Source of the DNA: Clostridia bacterium
GTDB taxonomy: Bacteria > Bacillota > Clostridia > Christensenellales > UBA1242
Length of the DNA: 38,199 nucleotides
Direction of reading: 5' to 3'
Assembly: GCA_017452165.1 (NCBI GenBank)
Contig: JAFTMY010000104.1
Coordinates: 1 to 38,199 of the forward strand
The translations under genes and the position numbers were made by a program. The stretch's first letter is position 1, and every line of letters begins with the position of its first letter. Below are positions 6,718 through 14,043 of the stretch, piece by piece. The notes beneath the pieces were generated by a model. That model was not told the DNA's origin. It ran no database searches and worked only from the letters and a program-made list of their open reading frames with translations.

Positions 6718-8976
6718 TTATTCGCTAACAGCATCTTCTGCTGCTTTTTTAATTGAAAGTCCAATTCTCTTTTTATTAAGGTCAAGAGAAATTACTTTTA
6801 CTTGAACGATTTGACCAACTGTGAGTTCTTCTGTTGGGTGCTTAATATATCTTGCACAAATTTCAGAGATATGAACAAGACCATCTTGGTGAACACCGAT
6901 ATCAACAAACGCACCAAAGTCAATAACGTTTCTAACTGTTCCAGTGAGAACCATACCAACTTGTAAGTCTTCCATAGAAAGTACGTCTGTTCTAAGTTCG
7001 ATATGTTTTGCTTCATCACGGATATCTCTTCCTGGTTTAGTAAGTTCTTCAACAATGTCAGTCATTGTTGGAACACCGATACCAATTTCACTTGCAAGTT
7101 TTTCTTCGCCATATTCAGATACAAGTTCAGGAAGTTTTGCAAGGTGTCCGTTTTTAACATCTTCTTCAGTCATTTTAAATACTTTAAGAAGGTTTTTAGC
7201 ATTTTCATAACTTTCAGGGTGAACGGCAGTGTTATCTAAAATTTCTTCGCCGTTAGCAATTCTAAGGAAACCTGCGCATTGCTCAAATGCTTTTGCACCA
7301 AGTTTTGGAACTTTAATAAAGTCTGCTCTTGTAACAAACGCACCATTTTTCTCTCTGTAAGCAACAATGTTTTTCGCAAGACCTTCATTTAAACCAGAAA
7401 CTCTTTTAAGAAGACTTGGAGATGCTGTGTTAATGTCTACACCAACTTTGTTTACGCAGTCTTCAACAACACCGTCTAAAACTTCAGTAAGTCTCTTTTG
7501 TGGCATATCGTGTTGATATTGTCCAACACCAATGCTCTTAACGTCAACTTTAATAAGTTCAGCGAGTGGGTCTTGAAGTCTTCTAGCGATAGAAGCGGCA
7601 CTTCTTAAGTTTACGTTCATATCTGGGAATTCTTCAGCACCGAGTTTACTTGCTGAGTAAATTGAAGCACCTGCTTCTGAAACTACTGCGTAACCAACCT
7701 TTCTTTGAAGTGTCTTGATAAGGTCAGCACAGAAAATTTCACTTTCCTTACTTGCAGTTCCGTTACCAATAGAGATAACATCAACACCCCATTTAGAGAT
7801 AAGTTTAGTCATAACAGCCTTACTTTCGTCAATTTTTTCAAATGGCTTAGTAGGATAGATAACAGCAGTATCAAGAACTGTTCCGTTTTCATCAATAACT
7901 GCAAGTTTACAACCCATTCTATAACCTGGGTCAAAACCAAGAATTCTCTTACCTTTAAGTGGTGCTTCCATTAAAAGTGGTTTTAAGTTAATTTCAAAGT
8001 TTTTGATTGCTTGTTCGTTTGCAACATCTGTAAGGTCTGAGCGTATTTCTCTCTCTAAACTTGGTTCGATAAGTCTATCAAATGAGTCTTCATGAACAGC
8101 AGTGAGAGATTCAGTAAAGATTGTTCCTTCCTTAATTTCATAATTATTAGCGATAATTTCTAAGCATTTTTCTTTGTTAAATTCAAGAGTAACTTTTAAG
8201 AAGTCTTCTTTTTCGCCACGGTTAATTGCTAAGATTCTGTGTGATGGGATTTTAGCAACTTCTTGTTTGAAGTTATCATAAACTGCGTAAGTGTCAGCAG
8301 TTGTATTTTTCTCACTGCCTTCCTTATCTTCATACTTATTAGAGTTATCAATAACTTTTGGTTCGTCTTTTTTCTTCTTGCTTTCCTTTGGCTTTTTGAT
8401 AACAGACATAATAAATGCAGTCTTTTTCAAGAATTCTCTAAGTTCTTTTCTAAGGTCACTATTATCTGAAATCTTTTCAGCAATAATATCCATAGCACCA
8501 GCAATTGCTTCTTTTTCGCTAGCAACACCTTTTTCTTCACTGATGTAGTCACGAGCGAGTTCTTCAAGTGTCTTATCAGTTGGTTCTTGAGCCATCATAA
8601 TAAGAGCGAGTGGTTCAAGACCCTTAGCAATCGCTTCAGTTGCTCTTGTCTTTCTCTTTGGCTTAAATGGTCTATATATATCTTCAAGTTCAGTAAGGGT
8701 TTTTGCTTCATCGAGTTTCTTTAAGATTTCAGCATCAAGTTTACCTTGCTCGTCAATTGATTTAATAATTGTTTTCTTTCTATCTTCAAAATTTCTAAGA
8801 TAAGTAAGTCTATCAGCAAATTCTCTGATAACTTGGTCATCAAGACTTCCGTGCATTTCCTTTCTGTATCGAGCGATAAATGGGATAGTGCTACCTTCGT
8901 CAAGAAGACTAATTAAGTTTTGCGAATATTCTTCTTTAATGTTAAATTCTTTCGCAAGTGCTACATAAATTTCCAT
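6718..8976 (-). CDS. tex: Tex-family RNA-binding transcription accessory protein
   Basis: The 752-residue protein has the full Tex layout: an N-terminal helical domain (IPFIARYRKEMHGSLDDQVI, then YRPFKPKRKTRA), an RNase H-like YqgF domain (about 335-455, ILGFDPGYRMGCKLAVID), helix-hairpin-helix repeats (about 490-560, VGVDINTASPSLLKRVSGL) and a C-terminal S1 RNA-binding domain (about 670-743). Tex binds nucleic acids and affects transcription and RNA handling in the cytoplasm. A Lys/Glu-rich insert at about 195-230 is not typical of the family core. AAAGGAAG precedes the start. The promoter lies about 150 bp upstream, leaving a long 5' leader. Confidence 0.97.
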   Translation of the reverse strand: MEIYVALAKEFNIKEEYSQNLISLLDEGSTIPFIARYRKEMHGSLDDQVIREFADRLTYLRNFEDRKKTIIKSIDEQGKLDAEILKKLDEAKTLTELEDIYRPFKPKRKTRATEAIAKGLEPLALIMMAQEPTDKTLEELARDYISEEKGVASEKEAIAGAMDIIAEKISDNSDLRKELREFLKKTAFIMSVIKKPKESKKKKDEPKVIDNSNKYEDKEGSEKNTTADTYAVYDNFKQEVAKIPSHRILAINRGEKEDFLKVTLEFNKEKCLEIIANNYEIKEGTIFTESLTAVHEDSFDRLIEPSLEREIRSDLTDVANEQAIKNFEINLKPLLMEAPLKGKRILGFDPGYRMGCKLAVIDENGTVLDTAVIYPTKPFEKIDESKAVMTKLISKWGVDVISIGNGTASKESEIFCADLIKTLQRKVGYAVVSEAGASIYSASKLGAEEFPDMNVNLRSAASIARRLQDPLAELIKVDVKSIGVGQYQHDMPQKRLTEVLDGVVEDCVNKVGVDINTASPSLLKRVSGLNEGLAKNIVAYREKNGAFVTRADFIKVPKLGAKAFEQCAGFLRIANGEEILDNTAVHPESYENAKNLLKVFKMTEEDVKNGHLAKLPELVSEYGEEKLASEIGIGVPTMTDIVEELTKPGRDIRDEAKHIELRTDVLSMEDLQVGMVLTGTVRNVIDFGAFVDIGVHQDGLVHISEICARYIKHPTEELTVGQIVQVKVISLDLNKKRIGLSIKKAAEDAVSE

Positions 8977-8989
8977 AAAATACTTCCTT

Positions 8990-9010
8990 TACAACATTTT
9001 TTTACAACAT
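8990..9010 (-). promoter_or_regulatory. Direct repeat in the tex 5' leader
   Basis: On the minus strand ATGTTGTAAA appears twice in a row just before and within the ribosome-binding region of tex. It could bind a regulator or simply be A/T-rich coincidence. Confidence 0.35.
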
Positions 9011-9123
9011 AATTGGTGTTTTATTGCAATTATCAAAACTTCTCGTTATCAAACTTAACCCCTTAATATTTAATTGTTATTTATTTGATACAAATTTATT
9101 CATTTGCAACAAGCACCTATCAC

Positions 9124-9151
9124 ATTATATCAAATAATTTTTTATTTTCAA
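9124..9151 (-). promoter_or_regulatory. Probable tex promoter
   Basis: Minus-strand TTGAAA (9151-9146) and TATAAT (9129-9124) are 16 bp apart, the latter preceded by TG (extended -10). The predicted leader is about 140 nt. Confidence 0.65.
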
Positions 9152-9224
9152 ACTTTTTTTTATTTTTTTTAACAACTTATTATTTTAAGTTTTAAAATAT
9201 ATAAAAATTTGATATATTATAAGT

Positions 9225-9899
9225 ATGGATAAGGTCGAATTTGAATATAAGATTAATAACAAAATTTATAATGAGCATTTTGCAAAATACTTGCTCAGTA
9301 AGGTCTTTGATATTAGTTTAGAAAAATCAAAAAATGCCGATAGACCAGATATATTATTTATTCATAAAAACGAAAGTTACGGCATAGAAGTTACAACAGT
9401 CATAGACCCCTTTTATAATGCACTGAAAAGATATCGCCAAGTTTGGGCAAAAAGTAATATGACTTTAGAAGAAATTACTCATAGTCTTCCAACTATCTTA
9501 AAAGGTAAACTCGCCCTTAATATTGAAGGAAATATAGTTTTAAGAAGTCCATATAACAAACATTTGACCGAAAATATCATAAACAAACTTATTGAAATGG
9601 TTCAAGATAAATATGAGAAACTCCAAGATTATGAAAAATTTGAAAAAAACGACCTCTTTGTATTTGCGACAAATTTAAGTGAAAATATAAATGTTGACAA
9701 AATAAAACTTGTTTTAGATGGCATTGATAAAACAAATTTCAAAACAACCTTTGACAATATTATAATTTTTAATTATAATGAATTGCAGATTTATCCTAAA
9801 AATCAAAATGAAGAAGTTAGGGTTATTAAAATTTCAAATGAAACGATAGAAAGTTGTGATAAACTTGCAACTTTTGATGTTTTTTCAAATGAAAAGTAA
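9225..9899 (+). CDS. Hypothetical protein, possible PD-(D/E)XK-like nuclease fold
   Basis: The 224-residue soluble protein is not a family I can name. Residues 41-57 read PDILFIHKNESYGIEVT: a Pro-Asp strand, a turn, then Glu-Val-Thr. That resembles the core of PD-(D/E)XK nucleases, with Asp42 and Glu55 as candidate metal ligands and Thr57 at the usual Lys position. The missing lysine makes activity uncertain. The rest is helical and charged. It is a single gene divergent from tex. No ribosome-binding site is visible; instead a TATATT lies 6 bp before the ATG, suggesting a leaderless message. Confidence 0.75.
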   Translation: MDKVEFEYKINNKIYNEHFAKYLLSKVFDISLEKSKNADRPDILFIHKNESYGIEVTTVIDPFYNALKRYRQVWAKSNMTLEEITHSLPTILKGKLALNIEGNIVLRSPYNKHLTENIINKLIEMVQDKYEKLQDYEKFEKNDLFVFATNLSENINVDKIKLVLDGIDKTNFKTTFDNIIIFNYNELQIYPKNQNEEVRVIKISNETIESCDKLATFDVFSNEK

Positions 9900-9950
9900 T
9901 GAAAAATATTTATTATAATAAATTTATTATTTAAAGATTAAGGAGATTAT

Positions 9951-10799
9951 ATGAAAATAGCAATTTCGGCAGAATCAACCTGTGACCTTTTAAAAGAACA
10001 AATTGAAGAAAATGATATTAAAATTGTCCCTTTTACAATTATTTTAGGTGATGAAGTTATTAACGATGGTCCAGAAGCCGTTGATGAAATTTTTGATTAT
10101 TTTAAAAAAACTAAGAGTTTACCAAAGACAAGCGCTCTTAATGAAGAAGATTATACTAAATATTTTAATTCGCTTTTAAAAGACTATGACAGCGTTATTC
10201 ATATTGCGTTATCTAGCGGTCTTTCTTCATCATACTCTCACGCAGTATCATCTGCAGAAAAACTTGAAAATGTTTATGTAATTGATTCTCAAAACCTTTC
10301 TACTGGTATTGGACTTTTAGTTTTATATGCTAAAAGTTTAGCAGTAAAAGGTTTAAAGCCAAAAGAAATAGTAGAGAAAGTTGAAAAAAGAAAATCATCA
10401 GTTCAAGCAAGTTTCGTTATTGATAAACTTGACTTTTTGCACAAAGGTGGAAGATGTAATGCGTTAGCACTCTTTGGAGCGAACCTTTTAAAAATTCACC
10501 CACAAATTATTGTTAGTGAAGGAACTATGAAACCTGCTAAAAAATATCGTGGAAAGATGGGTAAGGTTGTTGAAAATTACTGTGCAGATGTTCTTACTGA
10601 ATTTAATAATGCAGATAAATCAATCGGCTTTATCACTCACACAACAGCAACTCCTGAAATGGTTGAAAATGCTAAAAAGGCTATGCAAGAAGCAGGTTTT
10701 GAAAATATTTATGAAACTATTGCAGGTGGAACTATTACTGCACACTGTGGAGAAAATGTTCTTGGTATTTTATATTTTAATGACGGTGGAAATGTTTAA
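9951..10799 (+). CDS. DegV family fatty-acid-binding protein
   Basis: The 282-residue DegV/FakB-type protein binds a fatty acid between two alpha/beta domains and in several Firmicutes presents it to the FakA kinase for phospholipid synthesis. Typical segments are ISAESTCDL at the N-terminus, LPKTSALNEEDY, HIALSSGLSSSY, IDSQNLSTGIGLLV and LDFLHKGGRC. Length is normal. The start is set by AAGGAG 7 bp upstream. It follows the 9225 gene by about 50 bp without a clear terminator, so the two could be co-transcribed. No fakA-like gene is in the window, so its partner is elsewhere. Confidence 0.93.
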   Translation: MKIAISAESTCDLLKEQIEENDIKIVPFTIILGDEVINDGPEAVDEIFDYFKKTKSLPKTSALNEEDYTKYFNSLLKDYDSVIHIALSSGLSSSYSHAVSSAEKLENVYVIDSQNLSTGIGLLVLYAKSLAVKGLKPKEIVEKVEKRKSSVQASFVIDKLDFLHKGGRCNALALFGANLLKIHPQIIVSEGTMKPAKKYRGKMGKVVENYCADVLTEFNNADKSIGFITHTTATPEMVENAKKAMQEAGFENIYETIAGGTITAHCGENVLGILYFNDGGNV

Positions 10800-10851
10800 T
10801 TTTTAACCAAAAAAAATAAATTAAAATGTAAAATTTAATTAAATAACAATA

Positions 10852-10875
10852 AAAAACAGCAATATTGCTGTTTTT
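10852..10875. terminator. Terminator after the degV-family gene
   Basis: A perfect 24-bp palindrome (AAAAACAGCAAT with its complement) gives an 8-10 bp stem ending in a T run. Confidence 0.75.
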
Positions 10876-10990
10876 ATTATGAAATAATTAATAAATTTAG
10901 AATAAATTATGTAAAAAATATGTTAAAATGTTTTTTATTTAATAAAAATTAAAATATAATACAATATAAATATATAAATTGGAGAGAATT

Positions 10991-12109
10991 ATGAAACTTA
11001 TTGTTACTTGTAGTTCAGGAACTGAAGCAAGTGTAAAAAGAGAACTTTATAAACTTGGAATTGAAGATGCAAAAGCAGTAGATGGTAAAATTGAACTCGA
11101 CGGAGACTTTGAACTTCTTGCTAAACTTTGCGTTTGGCTTAGATGCGCTGATAGAGTATTTATTGAACTTGCTAAATTTAAGGCAACAACTTTTGATGAA
11201 CTTTTTGATAATGTAAAAAATATTCCTTTTACTGAGTATTTTAAAAAGTATACAAGGGTTATGCTAAATGGAAACTGCTATAATAGTAGTTTAATGGCAA
11301 TAAAAACTTGTGGCAGTGTAATTAAAAAAGCAGTTATGAGTGTTATGAATGATGAGTATGGCACAAGCAGTGAAACAGGATCAACAATGACTCTTTATTT
11401 TACTATTTTTAATGATATTTGTTCTATTATGATTGACGCTTGTGGAAGTGGTCTTCACAAAAGGGGTTATAGAGAACTCACATACACTGCACCACTTAAA
11501 GAAACTCTTGCCTGCTCGCTTATAGACTTGTCGGTATACTCTGCTAAAAAGACCCTAGTTGACCCATTTTGTGGTAGTGGCACTATTCCAATAGAAGCAG
11601 CAATGATTGCTAGAAATATCGCACCAGGATTAAATAGACATTTTGATTTTGAAAAACTTAAATATTTTCCTAAATATATTCTCGAAAATGTAAAAAAAGA
11701 TGCCAAACTTCAAGAAAATGACAATATCGTGAATATTTATGCAAGCGATATCAACCCAGAAGCAATTGAAATGGCTAAAGAAAATGCTAGAAAAGCAGGA
11801 GTTGAACAGTATATTCATTTTCAGGTTTTGGATATGAAAAACTTTAAGTCTGATGAAGAGTATGGAATAATTATAAGCAATCCACCTTATGGAGACAGAC
11901 TTAGCACAAAAGACGAAGTGAAAAAGATTTACAAGAATTTCGCCCAAATGTTTAAAGGACTTAAAGATTGGTCTTGCTATATCTTAACCGATGTTAAAGA
12001 GTTTGAAAGCATAATGGGTAAAAAAGCAACTAAAAAGAGAAAACTTTACAATGCTAGAATTGAATGCACTTACTTCTCGTTTATGGGTAACAAACCTAAA
12101 AAGGTTTAG
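10991..12109 (+). CDS. THUMP-domain RlmL-type 23S rRNA guanine methyltransferase
   Basis: The 372-residue class I SAM-dependent RNA methyltransferase resembles B. subtilis YpsC and the N-terminal half of E. coli RlmL, which makes N2-methylguanosine in 23S rRNA. A THUMP RNA-binding domain covers about 45-155. The methyltransferase domain carries motif I DPFCGSGT (191-198), ASDINPEA (251-258) and the catalytic NPPYG (297-301). The frame extends to a TTG at 10979, but GGAGAG at 10981-10986 fixes the start at ATG 10991. The exact rRNA position modified is inferred from the family. Repeat array D begins about a dozen bases after the stop codon. Confidence 0.92.
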   Translation: MKLIVTCSSGTEASVKRELYKLGIEDAKAVDGKIELDGDFELLAKLCVWLRCADRVFIELAKFKATTFDELFDNVKNIPFTEYFKKYTRVMLNGNCYNSSLMAIKTCGSVIKKAVMSVMNDEYGTSSETGSTMTLYFTIFNDICSIMIDACGSGLHKRGYRELTYTAPLKETLACSLIDLSVYSAKKTLVDPFCGSGTIPIEAAMIARNIAPGLNRHFDFEKLKYFPKYILENVKKDAKLQENDNIVNIYASDINPEAIEMAKENARKAGVEQYIHFQVLDMKNFKSDEEYGIIISNPPYGDRLSTKDEVKKIYKNFAQMFKGLKDWSCYILTDVKEFESIMGKKATKKRKLYNARIECTYFSFMGNKPKKV

Positions 12110-12120
12110 TTTATAATAAT

Positions 12121-12248
12121 TTTGGACTGTTTTTATTTCTTGGACTGTTTTTATTTCTTGGACTCTGTCCAAACCTGCAATGGTCTCAACCTGTTTTTAT
12201 TCGTGGGTTCTACCCACACCCGTAAGAGGCATATTGTATATGTTTTTA
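12121..12248 (+). repeat. Array of truncated repeat heads in front of copy D
   Basis: Two tandem 18-bp units (TTGGACTGTTTTTATTTC at 12122-12139 and 12140-12157) are followed by a longer partial head (TTGGACTCTGTCCAAACCTG), then the GTGGGTTCTACCCAC hairpin also seen in copy B. The same TTTTTATTTCTTGGAC junction precedes the full copy at 12249. It looks like stacked partial copies of the element's left end. Confidence 0.7.
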
Positions 12249-12384
12249 TTTCTTGGACTCTGTCCAAACCTGCAAGGAACAAGTCCCTTAACCCAGGTTA
12301 AAATTTAATTTGTTCCAAATTAAATTTTGGGAAGTTAGTCTTGTCAAAACGCTCACGCATTTTGCCTGACCCCTACATTAATTA
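12249..12384 (+). repeat. Dispersed structured repeat, copy D (full)
   Basis: Head TTGGAC-TCT-GTCCAA; AAGGAAC/GTCCCTT then TAACCC; a perfect 12-bp A/T stem (AAAATTTAATTT with its complement); CAAAACGC-TCAC-GCATTTTG; and CTGACCCCTACATTAATTA. Differences from copies A-C in the head and A/T stem are paired changes that keep base pairing. It is co-directional with the methyltransferase gene it follows. Confidence 0.88.
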
Positions 12385-12416
12385 CTTTACAACTAATTTA
12401 AAATAACTAATTAAAT

Positions 12417-12449
12417 AAAAAAGCATTAACAATTTGTTAATGCTTTTTT
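12417..12449. terminator. Terminator shared with the first island
   Basis: Stem GCATTAACAA / TTGTTAATGC with one central base and flanking A and T runs; the same stem as at 6404-6439. It ends the minus-strand HTH gene. Confidence 0.85.
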
Positions 12450-12478
12450 ATAAAACAATTTTCTTAAATTTTAATTAT

Positions 12479-12898
12479 TTATTTTAATATTAATTCATCA
12501 ATTAAACATTGAAAATACTTTGATATTTCAATAAGTGTTTGCACACTAGGTTTAATTCCTTTTTTCCACCTAATAAGATTATCTCTTGAATAATTAAGGT
12601 CTTTACAAAATTGTCTACCAGATATTCCTTTTTTATTTATTAATAAATTTAAATTTTCATAAAAAATTTGATTATCAAAATGATAAATCTTAAATTTATT
12701 TTCATTACTATATTCAAATAAATAATCAATAGATACTTCCAAATAATTAGTAATTTTTATCAGTGTTTCTAAACTAGGATAACGCTGTTTATATTTATAA
12801 AAAGTATTTTTTGAAACAATATTATCATCAAATAAATTTTGTATAGACTTACCTTGTTCTTCAAGAGTATTTTTCACTTTGCTAATAAAATTAAACAT
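12479..12898 (-). CDS. Tandem-HTH XRE-type regulator
   Basis: The 139-residue protein appears to contain two Cro/C1-type DNA-binding domains: residues about 1-60 (NTFYKYKQRYPSLETLIKIT then YLEVSIDYLFEYS) and about 75-139 (GRQFCKDLNYSRDNLIRWKK then PSVQTLIEISKYFQCLIDEL). No other domain is seen. Two XRE units in one small chain would let a monomer read a bipartite or long site. The gene is divergent from a SLOG stub at 13012, and a pair of 14-bp direct repeats lies between them. The ribosome site is weak (GGGG about 12 bp upstream). It is probably the repressor of both divergent promoters. Confidence 0.8.
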   Translation of the reverse strand: MFNFISKVKNTLEEQGKSIQNLFDDNIVSKNTFYKYKQRYPSLETLIKITNYLEVSIDYLFEYSNENKFKIYHFDNQIFYENLNLLINKKGISGRQFCKDLNYSRDNLIRWKKGIKPSVQTLIEISKYFQCLIDELILK

Positions 12899-12926
12899 TA
12901 ATGTATTAACCCCAAAATATATTACA

Positions 12927-12954
12927 TTAATATTATTTCCTAAAATGATGACAA
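12927..12954 (-). promoter_or_regulatory. Promoter of the tandem-HTH gene
   Basis: On the minus strand TTGTCA (12954-12949) and TATTAA (12932-12927) are 16 bp apart. The -35 overlaps the first 14-bp direct repeat. Confidence 0.5.
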
Positions 12955-12982
12955 TTTGTTTGTAACTGCCTAATATGATGAC
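12939..12982. promoter_or_regulatory. Pair of 14-bp direct repeats, likely operators
   Basis: CCTAAAATGATGAC (12939-12952) and CCTAATATGATGAC (12969-12982) match at 13 of 14 bases and are 30 bp apart, close to three helical turns. The first covers the -35 of the HTH gene; the second lies between the -35 and -10 of the divergent SLOG promoter. Confidence 0.65.
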
Positions 12983-12989
12983 GTATAAT
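12960..12989 (+). promoter_or_regulatory. Promoter of the SLOG stub
   Basis: TTGTAA (12960-12965) and TATAAT (12984-12989) are 18 bp apart. A good GAGG ribosome site follows at 13001. Confidence 0.65.
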
Positions 12990-13011
12990 TAAATAAAAAA
13001 GAGGTAATATT

Positions 13012-13074
13012 ATGAGCGTAAAAAAAGTATGTTTTACAGGGCATAGACCAAATAGATATTTAAATTCAATATAA
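13012..13074 (+). pseudogene. N-terminal stub of a SLOG (DUF1273/YpsA-like) gene
   Basis: A 20-codon frame begins MSVKKVCFTGHRPNRYL and stops after three more residues. The CFTGHRP motif is the first beta-strand and loop of SLOG-fold DUF1273 proteins, whose full length is usually about 150-200 residues. Promoter and ribosome site are intact, so a 20-residue peptide may still be translated. No continuation is readable downstream; the sequence becomes A/T-rich up to a terminator. The start matches the YpsA-like type, while the C-terminal remnant at 5981-6130 looks like another SLOG subtype, so they are probably not halves of one gene. Confidence 0.6.
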
Positions 13075-13151
13075 AAAGTAAACAATTTATTTTTTATTTT
13101 GATATTTCTTTTATTATTAATATATTAAAATGTAAATAAAATAATAAAAAC

Positions 13152-13185
13152 AACCTAATTTTACAAAATAAAGTAAAATTAGGTT
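13152..13185. terminator. Terminator downstream of the SLOG stub
   Basis: A perfect 13-bp stem (AACCTAATTTTAC with its complement) with an 8-nt A-rich loop and a T-rich 3' side. It probably marks the original end of the truncated gene. Confidence 0.75.
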
Positions 13186-13340
13186 ATTTTTATTAGATTT
13201 TATTAAATTTTTATATTAAATTGTTATTAAAACAATTAATTTTGTTATAAATTACTTATTTTTGATAAAATTATACATTTTTAATAATTATAAAATATAT
13301 AATTTTCTATAGTAGAAATTAAAATATAATTCACTTTTAA
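13186..13340. other. A/T-rich intergenic, nothing recognised
   Basis: Almost pure A/T with a TACATTTTTAAT motif at about 13275. It is the 3' flank of the minus-strand gene at 13341-14030. No gene or strong hairpin is seen. Confidence 0.5.
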
Positions 13341-14030
13341 CTAATTTAAAAATGTAATAATTAAACCAACAATTGTTAAAATTATAAAAGCCCACATTAA
13401 AAGCAATACTTTTGTTGGGTCATTTTTAGCATATTCTTTTTTGAAAGTTTTAACAATTTCTTCGCATACATCTTCAAATTTTGAAGTTACAGTTATTCCA
13501 CACTCATTATGAACCTTTACTGCAAGTTCCTTAATTTTTTTGTAATATGCTTGTTTAAGTTCAGCAACATAAGTTTCATTTTCAATGTTTTTAAGCATAA
13601 GTGCTTTGCATTGTTTAAGTGCATCTTCTGCCTCTCTAACTATCTCATTAAAACGTTCAGGGTTTTTTACATTTGCCGTATCAATTGTTCCAAAGACTGC
13701 CATATGATAGTTATGAACTGTTCCATAAGAATAATTTTTATTTACATTATAACTATTATCACCTGTTTTATTTACATCATAGCCTCTAAAACTACTTGTG
13801 TATCTTGGTTTATCTCCAAGTCCTGAAGATATTGAAAATCCTAGTGCATAGTATGTAAAAATCTCTGGTTCATATAATCCTCTGATATTTTTTCTTAATC
13901 TACTAGCCATACTCATACCTCTTGAACCACAAGAAATAACAGCAACTTCCTTTTTTCTAATTTGACTTGCTCTTTCTATTTTTTGTTGATTATCCTCTTT
14001 TTCTTTTTCAACAAATTCTTCAAAATTCAT
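13341..14030 (-). CDS. Hypothetical tail-anchored membrane protein
   Basis: I place the start at ATG 14030, preceded by AAAGGAG; a longer frame to 14063 would overlap the upstream gene. The 229-residue product has a charged helical N-terminus (about 1-35), a segment with Gly/Tyr-rich loops (about 36-120, ISCGSRGMSMASRLRKNIRG), a helical part (about 125-200) and a single C-terminal membrane helix (about 207-227, VLLLMWAFIILTIVGLIITF) with almost nothing after it. That fits a C-tail-anchored cytoplasmic protein. It starts 13 bp after the ABC-F gene and is probably in its operon. I recognise no family. Confidence 0.75.
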   Translation of the reverse strand: MNFEEFVEKEKEDNQQKIERASQIRKKEVAVISCGSRGMSMASRLRKNIRGLYEPEIFTYYALGFSISSGLGDKPRYTSSFRGYDVNKTGDNSYNVNKNYSYGTVHNYHMAVFGTIDTANVKNPERFNEIVREAEDALKQCKALMLKNIENETYVAELKQAYYKKIKELAVKVHNECGITVTSKFEDVCEEIVKTFKKEYAKNDPTKVLLLMWAFIILTIVGLIITFLN

Positions 14031-14043
14031 AATTTCTCCTTTA

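Noticed and set aside
5702..12384. CRISPR array
   Set aside because: The copies are kilobases apart, in both orientations, with no regular spacers and no cas genes.
5981..13074. The two SLOG fragments as halves of one gene split by an inversion of about 6131-13074
   Set aside because: Orientation would fit, but the middle of the protein is absent and the two ends resemble different SLOG subtypes; the XRE promoter also occupies the supposed breakpoint.
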